Part shown: positions 1 through 6,606 of the stretch, one piece after another | Numbering within the stretch: position 1 is the stretch's first letter | How the letters are laid out: every line of letters begins with the position of its first letter | Assembly: GCA_903837025.1 (NCBI GenBank) | Contig: CAILTC010000386.1 | Coordinates: forward strand, 1 to 11,592 | Reading direction: 5' to 3' | Length of the DNA stretch: 11,592 bases | Source of the DNA: an uncultured Bacteroidota bacterium | Lineage (GTDB): Bacteria > Bacteroidota > Bacteroidia > Flavobacteriales > Flavobacteriaceae | Made by a program: the position numbers and the translations under genes | Notes under the pieces: generated by a model | Seen by the model: the letters and a program-made list of their open reading frames with translations, nothing else | Told to the model about the DNA's origin: nothing | The model's database searches: none

Positions 1-337
1 TCGCCAGTTCGCTGACGTTCGTTTCGTTTTTTTTACATCAAATAGTAAATTTTCAAACGAATAGCTATTAATTTCTTTTACAAAAGTAATGCCTAATTTT
101 CTAATTGCTTCGTCTGTTCGGTAAATTTTTCACCTCAGGTCAAGAATTTCGTTTTGAATTTTTTAGCCTTTGTTATGTTGTAGAGTTTGTAAAATAATAG
201 AGGTTTTACAAGCTAAAATTTTTTTCCAAAAAAATTATATAAGGGATCTTGTACTATTTTATAGCACAAACACCTTTTTTGTCTGAATTTTTTGTATTTT
301 AGGAGTCAATTAAGTCCCATACTTAAAAAAATAAACC
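1..337. other. Upstream region without a convincing gene
   Basis: This 337-bp stretch is AT-rich and has no ORF with a plausible start. On the minus strand a frame is open from 129 to the window edge (43 codons, preceded by TGA at 130-132, no ATG or GTG start), reading K-I-Y-R-T-D-E-A-I-R-K-L-G and onward. I do not recognise it; it may be a gene remnant or chance. A perfect 9-bp inverted repeat with a CC loop (AATTTTTTT / AAAAAAATT) lies at 217-236, about 100 bp before the activator gene. The promoter of the activator is presumably here, but I found no clean TAnnTTTG (the Bacteroidota -7 box) and no GG-N10-GC sigma-54 site. Near misses with one base too many, such as TAGAGTTTG around 181-189, are not strong enough to call. 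Confidence 0.5.
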
Positions 338-1687
338 ATGACTTCTTTAAAGATTTTCCTGATTGAAGACGATGCTTTCTTTGGCGAAGCTTTGAAATAC
401 CATTTAAAATTAAACCCAGATTTTGATGTTCATCTTTTTAAATCTGGAAAAGAATGCTTGAATAATTTGTATAAAAAGCCCGATATCATTTGTTTAGATT
501 TTGGTCTGCCGGATATTACAGGAGATATACTTCTAAAAAAAATTCAAGAAACGAACAACAAAATTCCAATTATAATTATAAGCGGGCAAGAAGATATAGA
601 AGTCGCTGTCAATTTTTTAAAAGCAGGTGCCAAAGATTACATTGTTAAAAACGAACATACAAAAGACATTCTTTGGAATTGTATAGGGAAAATAAGGGAA
701 AATCTTGTTTTGATTAACGAAGTCGAAGATTTAAAAGAAAAATTAGAACAAAAATTTAGTTTTGAAAACACAATAATTGGTCAAAGTGATGCCATAAAAA
801 GTGTGTTTAATAAAATAAATAAATCCATTAATACGAATATTAATGTTTCGATAACAGGTGAAACGGGAACAGGAAAAGAAGTTGTAGCAAAAGCGATCCA
901 TTATAATTCAGAACGAAAAATCAAACCTTTTATAGCTATAAATATGGCGGCTATTCCGAATGAATTAATGGAAAGTGAATTTTTCGGACATGAAGCGGGT
1001 GCTTTTACAGGAGCGAATACCAGAAGAGTTGGTAAATTTGAGCAAGCAAATGGCGGAACAATTTTTCTTGATGAAATTGCGGAGTTAGATTTGAATCTTC
1101 AGAGTAAATTATTGAGGGTTTTGCAAGAACGCGAGGTGGTTCGTTTAGGAGGAACTACCAAGATAAAATTTGATGCTAGGCTTATCATTGCAACCCATAA
1201 GGATTTAGCACAAGAAGTGAAAAAAGGTAATTTTAGAGAAGATTTATATTATAGAATTATTGGTTTACCCATAGAGTTGCCTCCATTAAGAGATCGAGGA
1301 AATGACACCTTGTTGTTATCAAAACATTTTATGGCTTTATTTACAAAAGAGAATAAGATGAAACCCATCTCATTGTCAAAAGAATCTAAAGACAAACTGA
1401 TAAAATACCCCTTTCCGGGTAATATCCGAGAGTTAAAATCGGTTATTGATTTAGCGTGCGTAATGAGTGATGGCAAAGAAATTGTACCCGATGATCTAAC
1501 TTTTACGAGTATAAATGATACTGATTTTTTTCTGAACGAAGAAAAGACATTAAAAGGATATACTACCGAAATCATTATGCATTATCTAAAAAAGAACAAT
1601 AATGACGTGTTGAAAACAGCAAAAAAATTAGATATAGGCAAATCAACCATTTATAATTTAATTCAGTCCTATGAATTAGACAAATAA
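338..1687 (+). CDS. NtrC-family sigma-54-dependent response regulator (REC-AAA+-Fis HTH)
   Basis: This is a 449-residue enhancer-binding transcription activator with the full three-domain layout. The N-terminal receiver (about 1-120) has the acidic pocket E10-D11-D12, phosphoacceptor D54, S82 and K104. The AAA+ domain (about 145-375) has Walker A GETGTGKE at 174-181, the sigma-54-contacting GAFTGA loop at 221-226 intact, and Walker B GGTIFLDE at 239-246. The C-terminus (about 405-449) is a Fis-type helix-turn-helix around TAKKLDIGKSTIYNLI. Known for the family: phosphorylation promotes oligomerisation, and ATP hydrolysis then remodels sigma-54 RNA polymerase at -24/-12 promoters. The adjacent hybrid kinase is its probable phosphodonor (inference). 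The ATG at 338 is the natural start, since the REC fold begins five residues later. Its likely target sites are the dyads at 4692-4710 and 5500-5518. The length is typical, and nothing is missing. Confidence 0.96.
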   Translation: MTSLKIFLIEDDAFFGEALKYHLKLNPDFDVHLFKSGKECLNNLYKKPDIICLDFGLPDITGDILLKKIQETNNKIPIIIISGQEDIEVAVNFLKAGAKDYIVKNEHTKDILWNCIGKIRENLVLINEVEDLKEKLEQKFSFENTIIGQSDAIKSVFNKINKSINTNINVSITGETGTGKEVVAKAIHYNSERKIKPFIAINMAAIPNELMESEFFGHEAGAFTGANTRRVGKFEQANGGTIFLDEIAELDLNLQSKLLRVLQEREVVRLGGTTKIKFDARLIIATHKDLAQEVKKGNFREDLYYRIIGLPIELPPLRDRGNDTLLLSKHFMALFTKENKMKPISLSKESKDKLIKYPFPGNIRELKSVIDLACVMSDGKEIVPDDLTFTSINDTDFFLNEEKTLKGYTTEIIMHYLKKNNNDVLKTAKKLDIGKSTIYNLIQSYELDK

Positions 1688-1768
1688 ATATAACGGAATT
1701 TGTCTTTTATAAAGCGAATTTGTTCTATAGTTAAAAATGGAGGATTGTATTAATGAAATAGAATAAAT

Positions 1769-4660
1769 ATGGATTTTCATCAACTTTTACAAAAACAGAT
1801 CAAAAAACATTTGACAATTGATTGTGTCGAAGATCCTTCTATTAAGGCGTTTATTCAATCTGTGAATGAATCGTATTTGAATTTTGAAAGTGACATAAAT
1901 AATTCATATATCGAACCCAATAAAGAGGAATTAAGTGACAATAATTCAATAATAAAAGAGTCTGTAGATCAACCACTACAAACCGTAGAATTATTTGGAA
2001 ATTTAATAGACAATCTACAATCGGGGATTTTATTAGAAAGTGAGAATCGAAAACTGGTGTTTTCTAATCAACTATTTTGGGATTTTTTTAATGTAAATAC
2101 GACTCCCCTAGAAATGGCGGGAATGAATTGTGACGAATCCATAGAAAAGAATAAGTTACATTTTAAATATCCTAAAGATTATATTGATCGATATTATAAA
2201 ATATTAAGTCTTAGGCAAACTGTTACGGGCGAAGTAATAGAAACAGCAGACAATCGTTTTCTGGAGAGAGATTATATTCCCATTTATATTGACAATAAAT
2301 ATATAGGTCATTTTTGGAAATTTTCTGATGTTACTATAAAAACACAAAGTATAAAATTATTAGAGCAAAGTCTGGAGCATAACCGCTTAGTGATGAACTC
2401 CTCGCTCAATTCGATTATTACTGTTGATAATGATAAGCAAATAACTTTTTGGAATCAACGGGCAGAAACAGACTTCCATTGGAAAAGAGAAGAAGTACTT
2501 GGGAAAAACATCATCAATTTATTAATCCCATTGCGCTATAGAAAGTTGTGGAATCATTTAATTTATAAATATCAAAACAGTGATAAAAATAACTATATAA
2601 ATAAGCACCAAGAAATAATTTTACTCAACAAAGCTGGAAACGAATTTTATAGTGAAATTTCTATAATTCCTATTAATCAATCCGGAAAGACCTATTTCAG
2701 TGTCTTCATTCAAGATATTACCAAAAGGAAAGAAGCGGAAAAAAGTCATAAAATTCAGGAAACAAAATACCAGAATATTATCAGCAATATGAATCTCGGA
2801 TTGCTTGAGGTAGATAATAACCAAAACATTCAATATGCAAATCAAAGTTTTGCGGACATGTCTGGGTTTGAAATAAAGGAGCTTATTGGAAAGAATCCTT
2901 CTGAAATTTTTGTTTTTGGAGAAAATTTAGAGATAATTAATTCTAAAAATAATCTTAGAGCGGCAGGTGATTCTGATTTTTATCAAATATCGATCAAGAA
3001 TAAAAAAGGAGAGTTAAAATGGTGGGCAATAAGTGGAGCACCAAATTATGATAATAACGGAAATTTAACCGGCTCAATAGGAATACATCTTGATATTACC
3101 AAGCAAAAACAATTAGAAATTGACCTCGAAATTGAAAAAACAAATGCCATAGCATCTTCAAAAGCCAAAGAAATATTCTTGGCAAACATGAGTCACGAAA
3201 TTAGAACACCACTCAATGCTATTATTGGATTTTTAAGAGAATTAGACAAACAAGAACTAACAGAAATTCAAAAAAAATACATTAGTAATAGCAACATTGC
3301 TTCGAAACATTTATTAGCCATTATTAATGATATTTTAGATATATCAAAAATAGAAGCAGGCGAAATGTCATTAGAAAATGAAGATTTTATCTTTGAAAAA
3401 TCTATTTCAAATGTTACAACCGTTCTACTGCCTATGCTAGAGCAAAAAGGATTAGGATTTAAAGCCACCATTTCAAATGAAATAGAAAAGATTTTAAAAG
3501 GGGATACACTACGACTGCAACAAATTTTATTTAACCTTATTGGTAATTCCATAAAATTCACTAATAAAGGACGTATTGCTATAGACTGTGAAGTCGTAAC
3601 TAAAAATCCTTTTTCGCAAGAAATACGAATCTCAGTAGCTGATACTGGAATAGGAATGGAAAGCAGTTTTATTGATACTATATTTAATAAATTTTCTCAA
3701 GAAGATTTAGCGATTACTCGGAAATATGGAGGTACAGGCTTAGGGTTAACAATTACCAAGGAGCTTGTTAAGTTGATGAATGGAAGGATTGAGATTGAAA
3801 GCAAAAAAAATGAAGGTACAATTATCCGTTTGTATATCAATTTTCAAAAGGGTAGCATACAAAGCATAGGAAACTTAAATATCGAAAATTTATCTACAAG
3901 AATAGATAATATTTCTATTCTTTTGGTTGAAGACAATTATTTAAACCGAATGATAGCTCAAAACACTTTACAATATTATAACTGCAAAGTTACCGAAGCC
4001 GAAAACGGTAAAGAAGCATTAGAAATCTTGAAAAACGAAAAGTTTGATATCATACTCATGGATGTACAAATGCCTCAAATGGGTGGTATCGAAGCAACCG
4101 AAATTATTAGAAAAGAACTTCAACTTTCGACTCCAATTATTGCATTTACAGCAAACGCATTAAAAACAGAAATTGATAAATGTAAAAAAGCTGGAATGAA
4201 TGATTATGTGACAAAACCTTTTGATGAAGATGTTTTTATAGAAACAATTGCAAAACATACCTTAAACAAAAAATCGTTAATTCCTAATTCAGTAGCAAAA
4301 CAAACATTTTCAAGTCAAAAACTATATAATTTAGCCTCCTTGAATAAATTAAGCAGAGGAAATAATGAATTTGTGATAAAAATGATAAACATTTTTGTAG
4401 AACAAACAGCAGATACGATCGAAAAATCTGCAACAGCAATTAATCTGAATAACTTTGTTGAAGCAAGCCAATTAATCCATAAAATAAAACCTAGTACAGA
4501 AAGTTTGGGAATAACTACCCTGATCAAACAAATTACACTTCTTGAAAAATTAACAAAAGAAACATCCGATAAAGAACAAATTTTAGCTCTTTTTAATCCT
4601 ATAAAAGATATTTTAGAACAAGTAATTATTCAACTTAAAGAGAATGAACTTAATGCATAA
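1769..4660 (+). CDS. Soluble hybrid histidine kinase (PAS x3-HisKA-HATPase-REC-HPt)
   Basis: This 963-residue multi-domain sensor kinase has no signal peptide and no transmembrane segment, so it probably senses a cytoplasmic or ligand-bound cue. After an unassigned N-terminus (1-70) come three PAS-like domains at about 75-195, 200-320 and 333-445; the last two end in the usual D-I-T-K-x-K. The HisKA H-box is ANMSHEIRTPLNAI with phosphorylated H476. The HATPase_c domain carries the N-box near N593, then DTGIGM and GGTGLGLTI. A receiver at about 715-830 has E721-D722, phosphoacceptor D765 and K816. A C-terminal HPt domain has H904 within HKIKPSTESLG. An internal H-D-H chain fits a phosphorelay whose final Asp is D54 of the upstream activator or D57 of the downstream receiver (inference). 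An in-frame TGA at 1754-1756 rules out a longer start. The 81-bp gap after the activator gene shows no terminator, so the two genes are probably co-transcribed. Confidence 0.95.
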   Translation: MDFHQLLQKQIKKHLTIDCVEDPSIKAFIQSVNESYLNFESDINNSYIEPNKEELSDNNSIIKESVDQPLQTVELFGNLIDNLQSGILLESENRKLVFSNQLFWDFFNVNTTPLEMAGMNCDESIEKNKLHFKYPKDYIDRYYKILSLRQTVTGEVIETADNRFLERDYIPIYIDNKYIGHFWKFSDVTIKTQSIKLLEQSLEHNRLVMNSSLNSIITVDNDKQITFWNQRAETDFHWKREEVLGKNIINLLIPLRYRKLWNHLIYKYQNSDKNNYINKHQEIILLNKAGNEFYSEISIIPINQSGKTYFSVFIQDITKRKEAEKSHKIQETKYQNIISNMNLGLLEVDNNQNIQYANQSFADMSGFEIKELIGKNPSEIFVFGENLEIINSKNNLRAAGDSDFYQISIKNKKGELKWWAISGAPNYDNNGNLTGSIGIHLDITKQKQLEIDLEIEKTNAIASSKAKEIFLANMSHEIRTPLNAIIGFLRELDKQELTEIQKKYISNSNIASKHLLAIINDILDISKIEAGEMSLENEDFIFEKSISNVTTVLLPMLEQKGLGFKATISNEIEKILKGDTLRLQQILFNLIGNSIKFTNKGRIAIDCEVVTKNPFSQEIRISVADTGIGMESSFIDTIFNKFSQEDLAITRKYGGTGLGLTITKELVKLMNGRIEIESKKNEGTIIRLYINFQKGSIQSIGNLNIENLSTRIDNISILLVEDNYLNRMIAQNTLQYYNCKVTEAENGKEALEILKNEKFDIILMDVQMPQMGGIEATEIIRKELQLSTPIIAFTANALKTEIDKCKKAGMNDYVTKPFDEDVFIETIAKHTLNKKSLIPNSVAKQTFSSQKLYNLASLNKLSRGNNEFVIKMINIFVEQTADTIEKSATAINLNNFVEASQLIHKIKPSTESLGITTLIKQITLLEKLTKETSDKEQILALFNPIKDILEQVIIQLKENELNA

Positions 4661-4691
4661 TTCTATTAATGATCTTTCCTTTCGGTAAAAT

Positions 4692-4710
4692 ATTTTCCAA
4701 ATTACGGAAT
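4692..4710. promoter_or_regulatory. Probable enhancer (UAS) dyad for the sigma-54 activator, copy 1
   Basis: ATTTTCCAAATTACGGAAT contains the dyad TTCC-N7-GGAA (4695-4709, centre 4702). It matches the second copy at 5500-5518 in 16 of 19 positions. Its centre lies 63 bp upstream of the -24 GG at 4765, about -88 from the predicted start of transcription, the usual distance for an NtrC-type binding site. Binding by the activator encoded at 338-1687 is inferred from proximity and arrangement, not demonstrated. Confidence 0.6.
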
Positions 4711-4762
4711 AATAAAGTACCTATAAAGTATGTAGTTACCTACAAATAAGCAAGATACAATT

Positions 4763-4778
4763 TTGGCTTGACTTTGGC
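4763..4778 (+). promoter_or_regulatory. Sigma-54 (-24/-12) promoter of the single-domain receiver gene
   Basis: TTGGCTTGACTTTGGC fits the sigma-54 pattern TGGCAC-N5-TTGC well. The GG (4765-4766) and GC (4777-4778) are separated by exactly 10 bases, and the -12 tetramer is TGGC against consensus TTGC. Transcription would start near 4790, giving a leader of about 13 nt before the ATG at 4803. A sigma-54 activator gene lies just upstream, and a dyad is correctly placed upstream of the promoter. Confidence 0.65.
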
Positions 4779-4802
4779 TTTCCATGTGTAAAATATATTA
4801 TT

Positions 4803-5243
4803 ATGGAAAAACGAACTCAATTCAAGTTTTTTATTGTAGACGACGATTTTTTTTGCGCAAGCATGTATGAACAGTTTTTAACTAGTATGGGATACAGCAA
4901 TATAACCTATTATAATAATGGTATTGATTGTTTGAAAAACCTAGATGAGCAACCAGATATTATTTTTTTAGATCATATTATGGATGACATAACGGGATTT
5001 GAAGTTTTAAAAAAAATAAAAAGTTATAACCCGAACATATATGTTATTATGGTTTCAGGCCAAGAAACTATTAAAACTGCCGTTGATGCGCTAAAATATG
5101 GCGCTTTTGACTATATAATTAAAGACAACGCAGTTTGTGACAAGATGGGGATTATCATCAATAAAATTATTTTGATAAAAGAAGAACATAATAAATTAGA
5201 TCAAAATTTTATTCAAAAATTGCTTTTTTTCTTTAAATTTTAA
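4803..5243 (+). CDS. Single-domain response regulator (stand-alone REC)
   Basis: This 146-residue protein is a CheY-like receiver without an output domain. It has D13-D14-D15 in the acidic pocket, phosphoacceptor D57, S85 and K107, and then a short lysine- and phenylalanine-rich tail (about 125-146) with no recognisable fold. It resembles the receiver of the activator at 338: both read DCL or ECL, then PDIIxLD, then DITG, VSGQE or ISGQE, and DYIxK at matching positions, so the two are probably paralogues. Stand-alone receivers commonly act as phosphorelay intermediates, phosphate sinks or protein-protein switches. Next to a kinase with an HPt domain, a sink or shuttle role is plausible (inference). 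The gene has its own candidate sigma-54 promoter, which suggests that it is induced by the system it belongs to. Confidence 0.93.
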   Translation: MEKRTQFKFFIVDDDFFCASMYEQFLTSMGYSNITYYNNGIDCLKNLDEQPDIIFLDHIMDDITGFEVLKKIKSYNPNIYVIMVSGQETIKTAVDALKYGAFDYIIKDNAVCDKMGIIINKIILIKEEHNKLDQNFIQKLLFFFKF

Positions 5244-5250
5244 AGAAAAA
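5226..5250. terminator. AT-only inverted repeat over the 3' end of the receiver gene
   Basis: TTTTTCTTTAAA (5226-5237) and TTTAAAGAAAAA (5239-5250) are perfect 12-bp inverted arms around one T, overlapping the stop codon at 5241-5243. The stem is nearly all A-U, with no G+C-rich base and no separate U-tract, so termination is only a possibility. The last residues of the protein (LLFFFKF) are encoded by the left arm. Confidence 0.35.
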
Positions 5251-5290
5251 TGAATTACAAATCAGTTTTTATTGTAAGATTCTAATTCAT
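5250..5290. repeat. Inverted repeat following the receiver gene
   Basis: ATGAATTACAA (5250-5260) and TTCTAATTCAT (5280-5290) are inverted arms of 11 bp with one mismatch, separated by a 19-base loop. This could be a 3' hairpin of the receiver transcript. A T-rich run (about 5305-5313) lies some 15 bp further on. Its function is not established. Confidence 0.3.
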
Positions 5291-5499
5291 AATCTCCTCC
5301 GCCATTTTTTTAAATATCACTTTTTTCTCTGCGATTAAACACTTCTATTACCCTTTTTTTAAGGTCATAATTCTGTAACAATAATGCGTTCTGCTATTTA
5401 GTTTTTATAGATGTCAAGTACATGCGGCAGCGTTAGTTCAATAAATTCAGAACAGAAAAGACCAAATCTTCAATTACAAAGTTATTCCATAAATTAATA
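5291..5499. other. Non-coding part of the long intergenic region
   Basis: This is AT-rich DNA between the hairpins after the receiver gene and the second regulatory dyad. The only short ORF is a 28-codon frame at 5411-5497, which lacks any promoter or spacing support. A TTCC half-site at 5485-5488 sits 18 bp before the TTCC of the dyad at 5503. A comparable TTCC at 4676-4679 sits 19 bp before the first dyad, perhaps a weaker second binding position. I see no RNA gene or riboswitch. Confidence 0.4.
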
Positions 5500-5518
5500 A
5501 TTTTCCAAAATTTGGAAT
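5500..5518. promoter_or_regulatory. Probable enhancer (UAS) dyad, copy 2
   Basis: ATTTTCCAAAATTTGGAAT contains TTCCAAA-A-TTTGGAA (5503-5517), a perfect 15-bp dyad centred on 5510. It is 16 of 19 identical to the copy at 4692-4710. Its centre is again exactly 63 bp from the GG (5573) of a TTGGCA box. This is the better of the two dyads and the likely operator for the small-ORF and acyltransferase operon. Confidence 0.6.
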
Positions 5519-5570
5519 TTTAATCATTTTTCGCATCATTTAAATTACTGTTAGTTAGTGGTTTGTGTAT

Positions 5571-5586
5571 TTGGCATATTATGTGA
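5571..5586 (+). promoter_or_regulatory. Candidate sigma-54 promoter with a weak -12 element
   Basis: TTGGCATATTATGTGA has a strong -24 half (TTGGCAT) but a poor -12 half (GTGA instead of TTGC; only the conserved -13 G and one T fit). On sequence alone it would not be called. It is reported because its distance from the dyad (63 bp) and to the following ATG (40 bp from GG, against 38 bp for the first copy) repeats the arrangement before the receiver gene. Transcription would start near 5598. Confidence 0.4.
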
Positions 5587-5612
5587 AAAGTAACGAATAG
5601 AAATATTTTGCA

Positions 5613-5702
5613 ATGAAAAATATTTTTACCAAAACAGCTTTTCCCAATCTTGTTGACAATGCTACCATCATTTTAAAAAAAAACGTAGCAAAACTTAAAT
5701 AG
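5613..5702 (+). CDS. Small ORF 1, possible 29-residue micro-protein
   Basis: This frame runs from ATG to TAG and encodes 29 residues, beginning MKNIFTKTAF and ending in the lysine-rich NVAKLK. It is basic, has a mildly amphipathic middle (NLVDNATIIL), and shows no signal peptide, no cysteines and no known domain. I do not recognise it. Support is positional. It starts about 15 nt after the predicted sigma-54 transcription start, as the receiver gene does after its own (13 nt), and it is followed after 6 bp by small ORF 2 and then by the acyltransferase. It could instead be a leader peptide, an RiPP-like or secreted peptide, or chance. Confidence 0.4.
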   Translation: MKNIFTKTAFPNLVDNATIILKKNVAKLK

Positions 5703-5708
5703 ATCATT

Positions 5709-5807
5709 ATGGTTTATTTGAAACGATTCGGTCTAAGATTAAAGTCCAATTTATCAGTCAATAAAATTGATACAGAACAAACGCCAAACAAAGGCATAAA
5801 ATCATAA
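5709..5807 (+). CDS. Small ORF 2, possible 32-residue micro-protein
   Basis: This frame runs from ATG to TAA and encodes 32 residues. A basic N-terminal half (MVYLKRFGLRLKSN) is followed by a polar tail (TEQTPNKGIKS). It shows no hydrophobic membrane span and no family I know. The gaps of 6 bp to small ORF 1 and 10 bp to the acyltransferase start give a tandem, operon-like packing with ATG starts throughout. This is the main argument for it being translated, or at least for the leader being arranged for translation through to the acyltransferase. Confidence 0.35.
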   Translation: MVYLKRFGLRLKSNLSVNKIDTEQTPNKGIKS

Positions 5808-5817
5808 TAGAGAAGTT

Positions 5818-6555
5818 ATGCAAAACGGAATCATGAAAATAATTCAACAACAAGATAGCAATTCTAAATGGGATGCAACACTGAATGTAACTGCTTTATT
5901 TGAGTTTGTTTTTATTCAAATAAGTTCTTTTATCCGTGGTTTTAGAGTTGTTTTCTACTTTAGAAAACCAAATGGAATGATGCTAGGAAAAGAGGTTTCT
6001 TTTTTTAATATGTCTAAAATAAAATGGGGAAAATGCCTGCGCTTAGGGAATCAGGTCTCTATTTCGGCTTTGGGCAAAAACGGAATTCATTTTGGAGATA
6101 ATGTAAGTATCGGAGCCTTTAGTAGAGTAGTTGTATCTACTTCTCTTAACAATGTAGGTAATAAAATTGTGATCGGAAACAATGTAGGCATTGGCGAATT
6201 TGCTTATTTAGACGGAACTGGTGATATAGAAATTGGAGACGAATGTACCGTTGGGCACCATTTGAGTTGTAATCCTGAAAACACCAATTATGGTAATTTA
6301 GAAACTCAAATTAATCATCAAAGTGTTTCTAGAAAAGGGATAACGATTGGTAAAAATTGCAGTATAGGTAGTAAAGTTACCATACTAGACGGAGTAAATA
6401 TTGGTTATGGCAGTTCTGTTGCCGAGGGAAGTTTAGTCACAAAATCATTTTCAGAAAACAGTGTTATTGGTGGAGTTCCTGCCAAACTTTTGAAAAAAAG
6501 GAAAAATGATCTCCAGAAATATTTCAGTAATTTGTTATCCTGCAAGCCCATATAA
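5818..6555 (+). CDS. Left-handed beta-helix (hexapeptide) acyltransferase
   Basis: This 245-residue protein belongs to the LbH O-acetyltransferase superfamily. Hexapeptide-type repeats ([LIV]-G-x4) run from about residue 60 to 215, for example IKWGKC, IHFGDN, VSIGAF, IVIGNN, VGIGEF, IEIGDE, ITIGKN, CSIGSK and VNIGYG. The C-terminus carries the typical V-I-G-G-V-P-A-K closing motif (about 218-225). H146 and H147 in TVGHHLS are candidate catalytic histidines. Family members transfer acetyl or other acyl groups from acyl-CoA to sugars in polysaccharide, LPS or capsule synthesis; the acceptor here is unknown. The first 60 residues hold a hydrophobic patch (ALFEFVFIQISSFI) but no clear membrane span. 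ATG 5818 was chosen because it lies 10 bp after small ORF 2; ATG 5833 is an alternative. The genes upstream suggest that it is the main output of the sigma-54 system. It converges with the minus-strand operon 51 bp downstream. Confidence 0.9.
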   Translation: MQNGIMKIIQQQDSNSKWDATLNVTALFEFVFIQISSFIRGFRVVFYFRKPNGMMLGKEVSFFNMSKIKWGKCLRLGNQVSISALGKNGIHFGDNVSIGAFSRVVVSTSLNNVGNKIVIGNNVGIGEFAYLDGTGDIEIGDECTVGHHLSCNPENTNYGNLETQINHQSVSRKGITIGKNCSIGSKVTILDGVNIGYGSSVAEGSLVTKSFSENSVIGGVPAKLLKKRKNDLQKYFSNLLSCKPI

Positions 6556-6606
6556 AAAAGAACGAATTAAAATACCAATAATATAAAATTTAGAAAATGA
6601 ATTGCT

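Noticed and set aside
1249..1575. 108-codon minus-strand ORF within the activator gene
   Set aside because: It lies fully opposite the AAA+ and linker coding sequence, whose motifs are intact. It shows no family features and is a shadow frame.
1739..1759. GGAGG followed by ATG-AAA-TAG before the kinase gene, resembling a ribosome site with a two-codon ORF
   Set aside because: Flavobacteria rarely use Shine-Dalgarno sequences, and the ORF is only two codons long. No attenuator structure is visible.
4712..4752. Near-direct repeat AGTACCTATAAA / AGTTACCTACAAA between dyad and promoter
   Set aside because: The copies are short and imperfect and have no counterpart in the second module, so they are probably chance in AT-rich DNA.
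5411..5497. 28-codon ORF (starts MSSTCGSVSS)
   Set aside because: It has no promoter-like element with suitable spacing, no tight packing with a neighbour, and ends just before the regulatory dyad. A frame of this length is expected by chance.
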